DNA of 64,000 nt from Sipunculus nudus (Eukaryota > Annelida > Sipuncula > Golfingiida > Sipunculidae). The DNA lies in contig CM049322.1 in assembly GCA_026874595.1 (NCBI GenBank), forward strand, positions 56,668,386-56,732,385, read 5' to 3'. A model generated the notes under the pieces. That model worked only from the letters and a program-made list of their open reading frames with translations, did no database searches and had not been told where the DNA came from. Position 1 is the first letter of the stretch. Each line of letters begins with the position of its first letter. Below, piece by piece: positions 13,522 to 25,016 of the stretch. A program made the translations under genes and the position numbers.

Positions 13522-15640
13522 CTGTAAAGCAAGAAGAATACCCTGTGAAAGTGACGCACTGGCCAGCGCAATACACATTAGGAATAGGAATCTAATTACT
13601 TCTAGCTGCTCATTATTATAATGAATAAGGATTAAGGCTGTTTTGTCTTTCCAACGAACATTATGCATTTTTGACATAAGTATAAGCCCCGAATGTGTAT
13701 GTGATAGTTTATTATAATAAATAGATAAAAACAAATAAGTTTTGATTTTCAGGATCACAACCCAAATACAAATAGTTAAAAAAATAAAATAATTATATGG
13801 AAGGTGCGCGTGAAAAATTAACAAATGCTCACCTCAGTCATATGAAAGTATTTTTCGTCCTTTCCGTTGTCTCCTGCAAAAGGTAGATATTGTTAAATTG
13901 TGCATTTTGACCAGGGAAAGAAATAGAATCCTTGAAAGGAACCTGCCTTGAATAAACTTAACCCGAATATGTTAACATAATTGTCAGCTTTGTCAATTTA
14001 TGTTGAAATTAAGAAAGATCAAAATGTGACAAATTTAAGTTGATAATGCATAATGACACAGATCAGTAATAACAAATCTGATCCACATTTGTACATCTTG
14101 TCGTCAACATCCCCCCCCTCCCCTTAGTTCCAGAGGGGGTGATGTTCACGCAGCATATAATAACCCATTGATTAGTATAACATAATTTACAACAATGTAT
14201 TTAAGAAACATGTTTAAAAATATATAATAATCCATAGAAAGACTTAAATTTGAACAGACATATAAAACTGCGGTAAATTCATATGCAATTATATCTTAAT
14301 ACAATTTTGTATAACATTTTCTTCATAAAGCAAATAATGTTGCATGTTGAGTCTATACCCCCTTAATTTTAATAACTTAAAAGCTTGTTATTTACAAATT
14401 GAATTAAAAAAATAAAAAAGTCCAGGAATATATCCAGAATCCTAATAAAATTTAGGTAGCACAGGGTAAGTTCGGAGAAAAATGTTTATCATAGTTCATT
14501 GATTCATTATCGTTGTTCAAATCACGTGTAAGCTCTAGCCCCCAATTACATACTTACACAGAAAGTGTGCCTGCAACGGACAGCAATCTCAATAGAAATT
14601 TATATTAAATGTTTCGCGTAATACAAGTGAATAATAACGGTCTCATTGACAGCTTGGACTAACCAATGTCTCTACCTGACAATGGAAATTAAATTCTTGT
14701 GGCATTTTGAATACCTGCACAATTTATTTGAATGTTGCTCGCATATAACCTAAAGCCAATTCTATCAGAATCCGTTTGTCACTTCGCGAGTTATTCATAA
14801 AAAAATATGAGCCAACCAATCATGGCTTAAAAAAAAACATAACATCACCTAGCCGGGTTGTAATGAAATCAACGGCTTGTACACATATTGATATCATGAA
14901 TAAAAAGCCTGATATTTTTCTCCAAATAAATTATCAAAATAAAAAAGGTCATCATTTCGTGACTGCAAAGAAATAAATTCTGAATTATGAATTACTCAAA
15001 ACTGCAAGTCATCATGATCACCTGGAATGTGTGCTGACCTGATATATTTGTTAAACATAACATCTCCGAGCTGGGAGCCGCTGATATAATACAACCTTCG
15101 AACAAATAATAGTCACATGCTGCTTATTGATTGCTTTATAGAGACATTATATGGCAAATGCATTTTGGAACAATTGTTTCGCGGGACAATAAGGTAATTT
15201 TATTGACAGTTTTATCAACATGAGTAGGGAATACTTTTTCTAGCAAAAGAAGACTTTGACAAAAAATGGCACCTGGCCAATTCGTCTTATCTTCCATATT
15301 ATGAATACACGTGGTTTAAGCAACAACCCTTTCATAATCTACGTTAAAATCACTTAGCAATAATGATTCCTTTGATGTTAGACTACAAATTAAAAAATGC
15401 AAAGTTATCATTAAATTATAGATATACACTGAATTGTATGAACATTTTATACTGATATATACTTTTTCTATTATTTGGTGAAGGCAAATATTCGAACATG
15501 CATATGATTCTGAAAAAGATTCTCCCCCGGGATATAACACCCCTATCTGACATTTCTTGGATACACTACATCACTGTGGGAGCTGTTTTGCAAAACCGAT
15601 TGTTGGTTCTTGTATTAATCGTTAGATTTAAGACCCTTAC

Positions 15641-15676
15641 GCCCCTTATATCCCAATGGGCAAGCACTAAAGGCAT
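15641..15676 (-). pseudogene. GST-mu pseudogene exon 1 (catalytic Tyr7 to His)
   Basis: Reads MPLVLAHWDIRG with an intact GTAAG donor. Only 3 of 12 residues differ from the intact exon, but one is the catalytic tyrosine (codon CAT instead of TAC). The conserved start context and donor suggest this exon decayed more slowly than the rest, or decayed recently. Confidence 0.9.
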
Positions 15677-16399
15677 CTTCCGAGGTGTAGGTGCAAATTC
15701 TCGCACAAAATGAATAAAACAGTCGTTTCTCGGCTGCCGAGGTCCCAGGAAATTAACATCATGGACTCAGGGTCAACAATCAAGGATTTCAGGATGTATA
15801 CATAAACCTTTGACCTCATAATCGATCGAGATGTCACGTAACGTAAATGTACAACTGTGACCTTAAGTGAAGCGACAGAGAGGCTTGTTGGGAACCGAAA
15901 CCTTACGTGAGTACTAACGTGGCCTACTGTATGTCTTTGCTTCGATCAGCCAGAAATGGTCAAGGTTCAATGAGATAGAACTGTAAGGGAACTATACTTG
16001 AGGCTTATATAAAGAAACTGCACAAAAACCACAATGTACTGTTTTGATAATAAGTTGTATTTAGTTAAAAAAATTAATTACATAAAGAATACGAAAAAGA
16101 ATACACGATATTCTAAAAAATAATAATCAGGCATAGAAGTCAATTGAGTTATTATGCTCACGATTTGTAAGTCTTATATTCAGGCTCATTGTTGCCACAT
16201 TCACTTGGAACAGTTATAAAATAATCAACGATTCCGAAATTGTTATATCTACTTGATGAAATTCATGACTTTTGAGCTTGAACACACCATAAGAAGGTTC
16301 AAAACGATGATAAGCATTTTTCATTCTTTCAGATTTTTTTCTTGTACACACAAGAGGCGATTCCGGCCAGTTTGTTGTCTTCTTGGTTTTGAAAGAAAA

Positions 16400-16745
16400 T
16401 TTATCAAGGGTTAGGTCAAGTTCGAATATGGATGACTTTTACATAATTTTCAAGGTAACAGTAGGGATAATGCTATAATGATGTCAACGTTATAAATCAA
16501 GAAAGATCAGGTACAGTCACCACACCTGCAGCATTGATGCACTTTATGAATTGCTGACTCATGATTGAACATGGATGACGTCGCATTTTGCAAGATCAGG
16601 GCGGCGAAAATAATGTTAACCATACATCTCAAAAGAATATGAAGCACAGTTACTAAACTTGCAGCATTGATGGACTTCATGAAGGGCTAGGTCAAGTTTG
16701 AATTTGGATGACCTTGATGCAGTTTTTCATAGGAAATCTTAATGG
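16400..16745 (+). repeat. Degenerate direct repeat, period ~133 bp
   Basis: ctgcagcattgatg (16526) and ttgcagcattgatg (16659) head two units that both contain aggtcaagtt-gaat-tggatgac. A third partial unit begins near 16411. It lies in the spacer between the two GST duplication units. No coding potential. Confidence 0.6.
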
Positions 16746-17357
16746 GTGACATTCATTTTTATTCATTTGTATCATTACTTTTTAACTTCTAATTGTTTTC
16801 TAATTACGTGCATGCAAAACCTAAAACCATGAAATTTATAGTGACATATTTATTGTGTGGTTAACTTCGTCCATATTCAATACATAGTACCTCCTTCAAG
16901 ACATGGACCTTTCTTTATAAGCCTGAATATTATAAAGATAAACAAATAACAGCACATCCAAACATTAAGTTTTATTATAAGCATGTAATTGTGATCTTAA
17001 TCCTCTTATGAATCCGTTATTTGTCATCTGCTTTGACCTGTGCAACTAGGATTTACCTCATGTGTAACGGACACTCCATGATCAGAAGAATTGAATAAAC
17101 AAGAGAATAAGAACTTACAAACGTAATTTGCAGCAAAGATTTATCAGGCCCTCTGTAAATTCATAGAAGTGCAAGTATTCTCACATATGACAGCACCGGT
17201 GGCAATTTTCTGTGCAAACACAACATATTAGCTTGAAATTGTAATCAATGAAGCTTTAGGATTTATCCATTCAAACCTCAAGGCTTCAAGTTCCACATCC
17301 TCTAAATTAATTGAAATTGCTCTATTTGATATTGTATACTTTACAGACAGAAGCAGA

Positions 17358-17394
17358 TTTTTTTTTTTTGGGGGGGGGGGGGGGAAGGGGGAGT
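17358..17394 (+). repeat. T12-G15 tract, paralogous to 7939
   Basis: Twelve T followed by fifteen G, aa and five G, in the 3' flank of the intact GST gene. On the G-rich strand this could fold as a G-quadruplex. Confidence 0.95.
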
Positions 17395-18053
17395 TCAAGG
17401 GTACCGCCCCCTTCGACCCTTTCAGCCACCGCAACCTTTTATCAAAGCGTTTTTGACCATTTTTTATTTTCTTAGGTTTTATTATTTATCCACTGGGGAT
17501 GGATCCCCTACTTTTCCTTAATCCTGGATCCTCCCTGACAGGGGTATATTCTGCATTAGTCCTGAAGTTCATACAAAACTATATTACCGTGACCTCCCTC
17601 ACGGCAAGAATATCCCAGGTAAAACATATTTTATTAATTCCTTTACAGTTCTGCCCTATTCCTATTAAAGCAAAGCAAATCTGCTCTGTAATTTTAATGT
17701 ATTTGAAAATACAACAACAGCGGAGCCAGAAAAGCCTGTAATATAAATGTGAAGAGCGTGCGAATCTCAAATATATATCTATTCTTAACAGTAAAGGGCT
17801 AATAATTTTTACCTTTAAGGCTTTGTAACCATAGCCATTAAGGGATGAGTACCTTTATAACACATTACAATAAGAAAGATTTATATAATCTGCGTCAAAA
17901 TTATATCAAATTACATATCTGATAAAAGCCTTGCTGTATAGCAGTCTGATCATACACATTTGTGCATGTAGCATAAAATGCCGTGATTTATTAGGTTACT
18001 TTAATCTCTTTTTTCTTCTTTTTTATTACTGGTGTCAAACTGACGGCTGATAA

Positions 18054-18140
18054 CTAGCCACCAAACTTGGCCATCCTGTTGTGGATTGGATTCTTCATGA
18101 ATTTCGGCGACTCCATGTATTTCTTGATAGCTGGCAAAGC
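18054..18140 (-). CDS. GSTM-like: GST-mu exon 8 (residues 190-217 and stop)
   Basis: 87 nt encoding [20 protein letters not shown] then NRMAKFGG and TAG (18056-18054). The acceptor is TTGGCAG. Ending in M-A-x-x-G-G/N is typical of mu GSTs. Possible polyadenylation signals (AATAAA on the minus strand) lie at 18022-18027 and 17987-17992, implying a short 3' UTR; which one is used is not known. Confidence 0.93.
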   Translation of the reverse strand, partial: ALPAIKKYMESPKFMKNPIHNRMAKFGG

Positions 18141-20499
18141 CTGCCAAGAGAAAAAATTAGTGAATATCATATCTGGTATAGTTTCGTAGTTTGATTAAGG
18201 TTCACTCTTAGTGAATCCAGTTTCGAAATATGAGCATCACAGATCAGGCATATTTGCTCCTTTCATCAAGGGAGCTCTCGTTCCTTCCGCATTCATGGGC
18301 CATTTTTTAAGAAAATACTTAACATGAGCAGATGAGATGATCAGTTAAATGTAATAGTACTTGATAATATGCTGCATCGTATCTCTGCGATTCTTAACGT
18401 AAGAAGGGCATTTCTAATTCATTTTATATAAAAATAAAATTTCTGTTCGTTGAACAGTGATCGGGGTGTTTCCTCTTATAATATTGCCTTGCAAAGCCTA
18501 TTGTATGTTTTTTATCGTTAATACTAAGATTGCTGTGGATTGAAATCCACCTGTGAGTTCATAACACAGATAGACACGGTTTTTTAAATTTAAAACATTC
18601 TTTTTCATTCTTTGCTTCTCATTGGGAAATTGGTATATTTCCCTTCTAACATGTATTACACTTGAAATTACTTGTCAGGAAAATATATGAACCGACATAA
18701 TACAAAATGATAGAGCTGCTTTTAATAGTTGATACAACCAGTCTTCATCAAAATAGGATTCAGAGTAATCCATAAACAATCGGCTCAGAAACGGGCACAG
18801 CTGACGTTGATTGCTTACACTTAGTGATAGTAACAGAACCAAAACGCTGTATTTGTCAGTTTGTATTTTTTTCAGATATAACAGATTGGCCTTGCATGGC
18901 AAAAATGACCTCCAACAGTCTTATCAGTCAAATGAAAAAAAAGTCTCCATGACCAATGCTCAGGGGCTTCAATATAAGGGAGAATAACGGTATATATATC
19001 CCCCCACTTTTTTGCAAGGGGACTGGCCACTATTATCACCCCCCTCACCCGATATTTAGAAATAATAGTTATATACTGAAAATGAAATGTATTTTTAATT
19101 AGAATTTAAGGCTTACTGTCCATTTCGGAGTTTACTATGAAATGTTATATATTTGAACCTGGTTAAAAACTAACATATACTGGAAACATACCTTATTTCT
19201 TAAAACCTTTGACTTAATTGTTATGTATTTTTAAATGTGTCACGGAAATAAGATGAGGTATATATATATATTATATATATATATATATATATTTATATAT
19301 ACATACAAATATATAGTCAGACTTGGGTTTAAAAGTACTTGTACTCAAAGTACTCCTACTCATGAGTTCTATTTAGAGTACTCTGCAGTCCTACTTGAGT
19401 ACTTTCTTCGAACTGACCTAAGTACTCATACTGGTACTCGAGTAGTATGTAAGTACTCCTAAAAAAACAAGTACTTTTATGTGTACTATTGAGTACTTCT
19501 GTATATGCACATATTATACTAATATTATATAAATATATATTTTATACAAACGAATTATTCATAAATACATAGTATCTATTGTTAACATTGTTTGTGGGGA
19601 AAATCAACATTGTTTCAGTTTGTGGAGGAAAATGAATAACTCTAATTTCATGCACATAACATTAACGCAAGCTTGGCAAACAGTTAGGGATCTCCCATTT
19701 AAAAGCTAAGAAGTAAGGACCGAAGACTATAAAGTTTGTGAGTATTAAAGCCGTGACCTGATGTAAAAGATGAAACCACAACTCATTTTAGGTTGCACAC
19801 TCAATTATAGGTGTTATGTATGGTTGCTGGGTTATTGGTGGCAGAGAGATTACTAACACTAAGATCAAACCCACATCACTCTTGCCTGTCCAGTTATAAC
19901 AGACTTCATCAAGCTAATGCCTATTACAGATACCAGATATAACTACTGGGGCTCTCTGATCCTCTCAGCCTTGCATGAGACTTGCTGATGTTACACTCAG
20001 TAACACTCATAGTACCGGCTTCTGTGGCTCAGAGGTAGAGCGCAGGACTCAAAGCCGGTAGATGGTGGGTTCAAATCTCAGCCGAGGCAATGAGGTTTTT
20101 CACGGTCGGCCCCCACCCAGGGTGAGCGCTCTGCAGGCTTAATGGGGAGGCTGTGCCCTACAGCCGTGTATCACTCACATACGAGTGCGTCTTTGGGGGG
20201 TTCCTCGGTGTTATGACCCAGCAATGGGGATGATTACACACCCAGGACCCGCAGGTGTGGTAGACACCAGGATATACAAATGATAGGAAGCGAGTGCTAC
20301 CGCCCTGTCAAGTAGTCCCAAACCGAAATGGAAACTCTGCAGATGTACATACTTAGTTAAGAATTAGTTAAGTCAGCACTAAAAAATGGAGGCGGTTACC
20401 TCCACAAAAAAAAGGTAACACTCAAAGTCAGTTGCCTTAGCTGTCACGTACTCTCGCCTATCACAACATCTTTCTCTCTCTCTCTCTCTCTCTCTCTGT

Positions 20500-20534
<35 letters not shown>

Positions 20535-23500
20535 TATATATTTATTTCCAGTGGTGTACCCATTAATTGATAAAATCGATGATTAGTTGTTTTCTTTAAA
20601 AATCGATTAAATTGAATGCATAGTTGCATAATAGATTAAAAAGGATTATGTATGCACATGCAAAATACCTAATCCTGTCAGAGATGCACGAACTCAACGT
20701 AACGGACAGCTTCAGAACTGAACCTTGCGGCGACCTTTGATGTGGATGAAAGAACGGTTTCATTATGAATACCGATGTACATGTTAGAGAGACTATTTTT
20801 GGGTCATTTTTTTTAGGTACTAGTATACTGATTTAAAGGTAATATGGAAAGTACAGAATCAATTAATAATCGATCATCGGTCGTTTTTATTTTTACAGCC
20901 CTCGGTTATAATCTTAAAACATTACCTACAACTAATACATACCCTTGAATACCTAGAAGATGTATATATATATATCTAATATAGAAACTTCTAATTAAAA
21001 TTGGCATAAAAAAGGTATGCATTAGGATTTAGAGACTCACAAGGGATGATTATACCGGAATTCGCATTGAGCATATCACCTGCTTACATGTAGAGAAGCG
21101 TTATAGTATATTAATTTTCAAATGAAGCCTTAATTAATATCACCTTTAATGATGATTTAAGATTAATGGATTTAAATTGACGATATCAAGAATGGTTTTT
21201 GATTATTTATACGTGCAGAACCTAACACTGAAAACTTATCACATAATCGTCATTTTGTGTATATTTAGAATGTGTGATCAATGGAATATTGACGGGGAAA
21301 CTAGTTTAAAGCTATTATTTATGAAAATATTTTAATAACTTTTTTGAATGATAAAAATGACTAGCCACAAAGTATTTATCATTTTTAATCAGCAATTACT
21401 TACACTTTTTATTTATAATAAAATCTCACAAGAATTATGAGATTAGTCAATATATTTATTTTATTCAAGAGTGAAGCACTTATGGCTCATATTTTTTTAA
21501 GGTACATATAAAAAAAAATAGTAGACATTTCATAAGCTTCACGAACTCTGTAATGTTATTTTGGAATCAAAATGGAGGCATTGATTTATTTTAACTCCAC
21601 ATTTTAGGTTCAAAATGATTAAAGTACACATTATAGTACTCATGAGCACATCATTTGGAGTACTCTCATAAAAAATAATAAAAATACTCGTACTTGTACT
21701 CGAGTACTTTATGAGTACTCAGTGCTCGTATTTGAGTACCTTCATTGTACTCGGACCCAACTCTGATATATCAATATATGTATATATTTATATGTAGATA
21801 TATAAATATATATGGCTGTCACAACAAAAGTTGCCACAATTGGTACCATACTATATGTATATTTGTATATACTATATGTTATCATAAGGTAAAAAGGATC
21901 CTTACACACCAACCACTATATATGTAAAATATGTATGCATGTTATGATATATATTGACATTACCTCGAACCTGGACACCAGAGCCTTCAGCTTTGGACAG
22001 TCATTCAACATGTCTGGTTTCATCAACATGTGCTGGTCCAGAAGCTCGTAAATGACGAAATCAGCAATAGTCATCTGTAAATATATCCCTGTGTAAATAC
22101 AACCTTATATAAATACAGCCAATAATAAATACATCCACGTGTAAAGTCATTCATCTGTGAATATATCCATTTGCTAATATATCTATTTTTTATACATCCA
22201 TTCCTTAATACAACCATTTACAAACGCGCACATATGTAAACATTTTTATATTTATAAACATTTATCCGTAAAAAAATCTATCTGTGAACGTCTCTATCTG
22301 ATATTAAGTCTACCTGTAAAACATCCATTTGAAAACATAAGTCTATGAACTCGTCCTGAAATTTTGTGTATCAGGAAATATAAACATAATCATAGAGGTG
22401 ATATTTACAAAGGAAAGAATATAGTCGCATTGAAGATTTTAGATGTCGTAATGACTGTGTGCATGTTTGTAGGGATTCCACACAATGGTTAATTGTGACT
22501 GCAGACTTTTAAGCTCGTTTATGCCTCTTTAGGGTTTTAGGGATGCCAGAGCTCCAGATGTTCTCATAAAGAGTTATATAATCACAAACTTTCATTGTGC
22601 TCCTTTACTGAGAAACAAATTGAATAATAATTTTGCTCTCAGTTAATAGGCTTGGCTTATGCGGTCTATATTAGTAAAAAATCTTACTAACAATATATAT
22701 GACAGTACAAAGTGATTTAGAATATATTTCTTTGGTTCGCATAATAAGAGGGTCTGAGATAAGAACAATTAACCGCAATTTTCAAAGGACAGTGATGCTT
22801 AGTGTCGAGGGTGACTATAGCACTGCTGGTTTAAAAGTTTCGTTTGGTCATGGCATTGAAGAGTATCATGTAGACATGTGTAATGTGAAATGATGCATAT
22901 AATATATTTTCTCATAATTGCACATTTGTGGGAGGAATACCCAAAGTGAAAATGTTTTTGGATTCGGCTTACTTTGCCAACCTCAAAGTGATGTTTTTTA
23001 CTCATAATCACATGCATACAGATATGGTTGAATTAGAATTCAACGCACTTTAAAATTTATTTTTATCACAATGTGTGAGGACATGAGTCAGAGATATCAA
23101 ATACGTAAAAAAATCATTCCAGTATATTTTCCGTCACTTACATGTTCGCCTGCAAACCATTTCCGGTCCCCAAGGTATTTCTCAAAGAAGTCGATAGTTT
23201 CAGCCAAGCTCTTAAGATAATCCTCTTTCACGTTGTCCTGTAAAAGAAAGCAACTGACTCTTTAGACTGTCATAGAAATATATAAAATCCAAGCCTACAG
23301 GGAATATATTACAGTTCTCCTTTAATTTAATTATATTTGAAAATGTATGTAAAAGTTCAACTGTAATGTGGCAAAAATAGTTTGCCTGGCTTATATAATT
23401 TCCTTTCTCTAATTTGTAATATAGATGTGATGTAGCTGGTGTAACTGCCCGGGTAAAGCTGCCAGTTTCATGTAATAATGAGGATTTTTTGTCTCTATGG

Positions 23501-24949
23501 ACCAGAAATGGCTAACTTTCTTCTTTTACCGGTCACCTAATGTTTCACCATATCATTTGCATTTAACATTTACTGCTTGCCGGAAATCTTTGATTTCAGC
23601 AAGCATGTTGGTCAGTTGCGTATATCAGTTTGTTTGTCTGTGTGTCTGTCTTTCTGTTCCAAGCCTTAAACAATATGACTCCTTTTCTCTTTCGTTGTCA
23701 TTGTTCATTTATTCGACTGTTTCCATATCATTTCCGGCAAGCGCTCGACATTTGGTCATATAGTTTATTAACTTTTCAGTTCGATACTCAAACATGGTTT
23801 ATAAAGACAGTAGTTTGTATTTGCATTTATACACTTAAGCCTCCAATAAGAAATAAGTGACAAAATAGCGGTCAGAGCTATGTAACAGGCATGAGTTTTG
23901 TTTTCAATTAAACATAGCTAATTACAAAAGCAAGGAAAAGCACAGATAGACAAAATAATTCCACGTCTTGGAATTTTACACAGTTTTAAAGAGAATTTTA
24001 TGTTTATATAATATTCACCGGCAATTATTTATTAGATTGAATTTCACAAGAAAAATTGCAATGGTTCCTTATTACATTATTAGTCCACTGCATAAGCAAG
24101 GGTATATTGACTAGGAGAGACGTTAATAAACTTAATGCTAGATTCACTGACATTCCGATCAGTTTAAAAATATATTTACGTTGTTAGAACATGAATTGTA
24201 AAGTATATGTTTCGAAACCGCTTACAAAGTTCGGATTGTAGCAGAAACGACTCCATCCACTTCTAAGGTCCATGGCCTGTTCCATGCACAAGTCCATACG
24301 CTGCTTCTCTGCTTCACTGGTGCCACCTAGCGGGTAAAAATAAAACATTCTGATAGTCTGATGTTCAAAGTGCTCAGAATAATATATTGGTTGCAGATTA
24401 TAGACCACTGTGACTTAAATTCAAGACCATTATCTAATATGCAAACGTCCTGTTACAAAACAAGGGAATAAAACTGACAGTTATAGCTAAGTCAGGAAAC
24501 ATAAATAGATAAAATTGCTTAGGATCGTTTCCAAATAATCAAACTAACTATGATCAGCATTAGTATTTTTAGGAAAATACAGCAACAGACAGCGGAGAAA
24601 TTTTCCTGCATGTTTCATATTTACCATACATCTTTCAAGAGGCAAACGTATTGCAACTTTTTGTCATGACCGTAGTTAAACAAATCTTTCGGACTGTGAA
24701 ACATCCTATTCTGTATTATAATTTTGAAAAGCGGAATGCCATTATATCTTAGCTACTTTTCCCCCATATAATTTGTTTAAGGGGTCATCTAATGACCATT
24801 TTACGCATTTTATTTCTTAAGTCATTTTTCTATGGAGTTTATCTAACCTTAACATTTTTGGTTCTTATACATCTTTATTACAATATCTGTTGAATTTGTA
24901 CTTCAGCATCTGTAGCATGCCTACATATAGGGCTCACAAAACGGCTTGA

Positions 24950-25016
<67 letters not shown>

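Larger units (their letters stand above)
8526..15676 (-). pseudogene. GST-mu tandem duplicate, decayed
   Basis: Same orientation and exon order as the intact gene. Recognisable exons: 1 (15676-15641), 2 (about 14145-14079, ruined), 3 (13521-13457), 4 (10742-10661), 5 (9928-9828) and part of 8 (8607-8526). Lesions seen directly: Tyr7 to His in exon 1; exon 2 reduced to its last third, with no GT donor; exon 3 donor GT replaced by AT; TAA as the second codon of exon 4; exon 5 acceptor AG to AT and donor GT to CA; exons 6 and 7 missing from the 1.2 kb where about 6 kb would be expected; and the exon 8 acceptor lost. Flanking introns still align with the intact gene (for example 8880-9060 with 22405-22570), so this is a genomic tandem duplicate, not a retrocopy. 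Confidence 0.93.
7380..16280 (-). repeat. GST tandem duplication unit, degenerate copy
   Basis: The first of two direct copies containing a GST-mu locus. The start is set by the shared gcatgcaaaacct near 7390 and 16810. 3' flanks align (7440-7600 with 16970-17070), as do the introns and promoter. The end is near the shared gaaattc (16260 and 30120). Noncoding DNA has diverged far more than the exons, and this copy lost 5-6 kb between exons 5 and 8. Confidence 0.8.
19318..21765. mobile_element. hAT-like element rich in AGTACT motifs, GST intron 7
   Basis: Left end CAGACTTGGG and right end CCCAACTCTG are inverted, and both subterminal regions (19318-19500 and 21600-21765) are packed with AGTACT, GAGTACT and TACTCG in inverted arrangement. 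This design is known from non-autonomous hAT transposons whose ends read CAGNG. No 8-bp target duplication is evident; the flanks are TA repeats. No transposase is readable. The interior has been disrupted by the SINE at 20010-20414 and by microsatellites. The superfamily is inferred. Confidence 0.55.

Noticed and set aside
13468-13824. 118-codon minus-strand frame overlapping pseudogene exon 3
   Set aside because: Its frame is not the GST frame of the exon; it is intron sequence plus an out-of-frame exon.
16400-16745. Short regularly spaced repeats considered as a CRISPR array
   Set aside because: Only two to three diverged units of about 133 bp with no short identical repeats; the genome is eukaryotic.
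20015-20087. Possible genuine tRNA gene
   Set aside because: The A and B boxes are good, but the ends do not pair as an acceptor stem and the sequence is the head of a repeated SINE with a long tail and target duplications.
24184-24408. Apparent 74-residue single-exon protein containing the GST exon 5 sequence
   Set aside because: Only the central 33-34 residues are exon; the remainder is intron read-through past good AG and GT splice sites.
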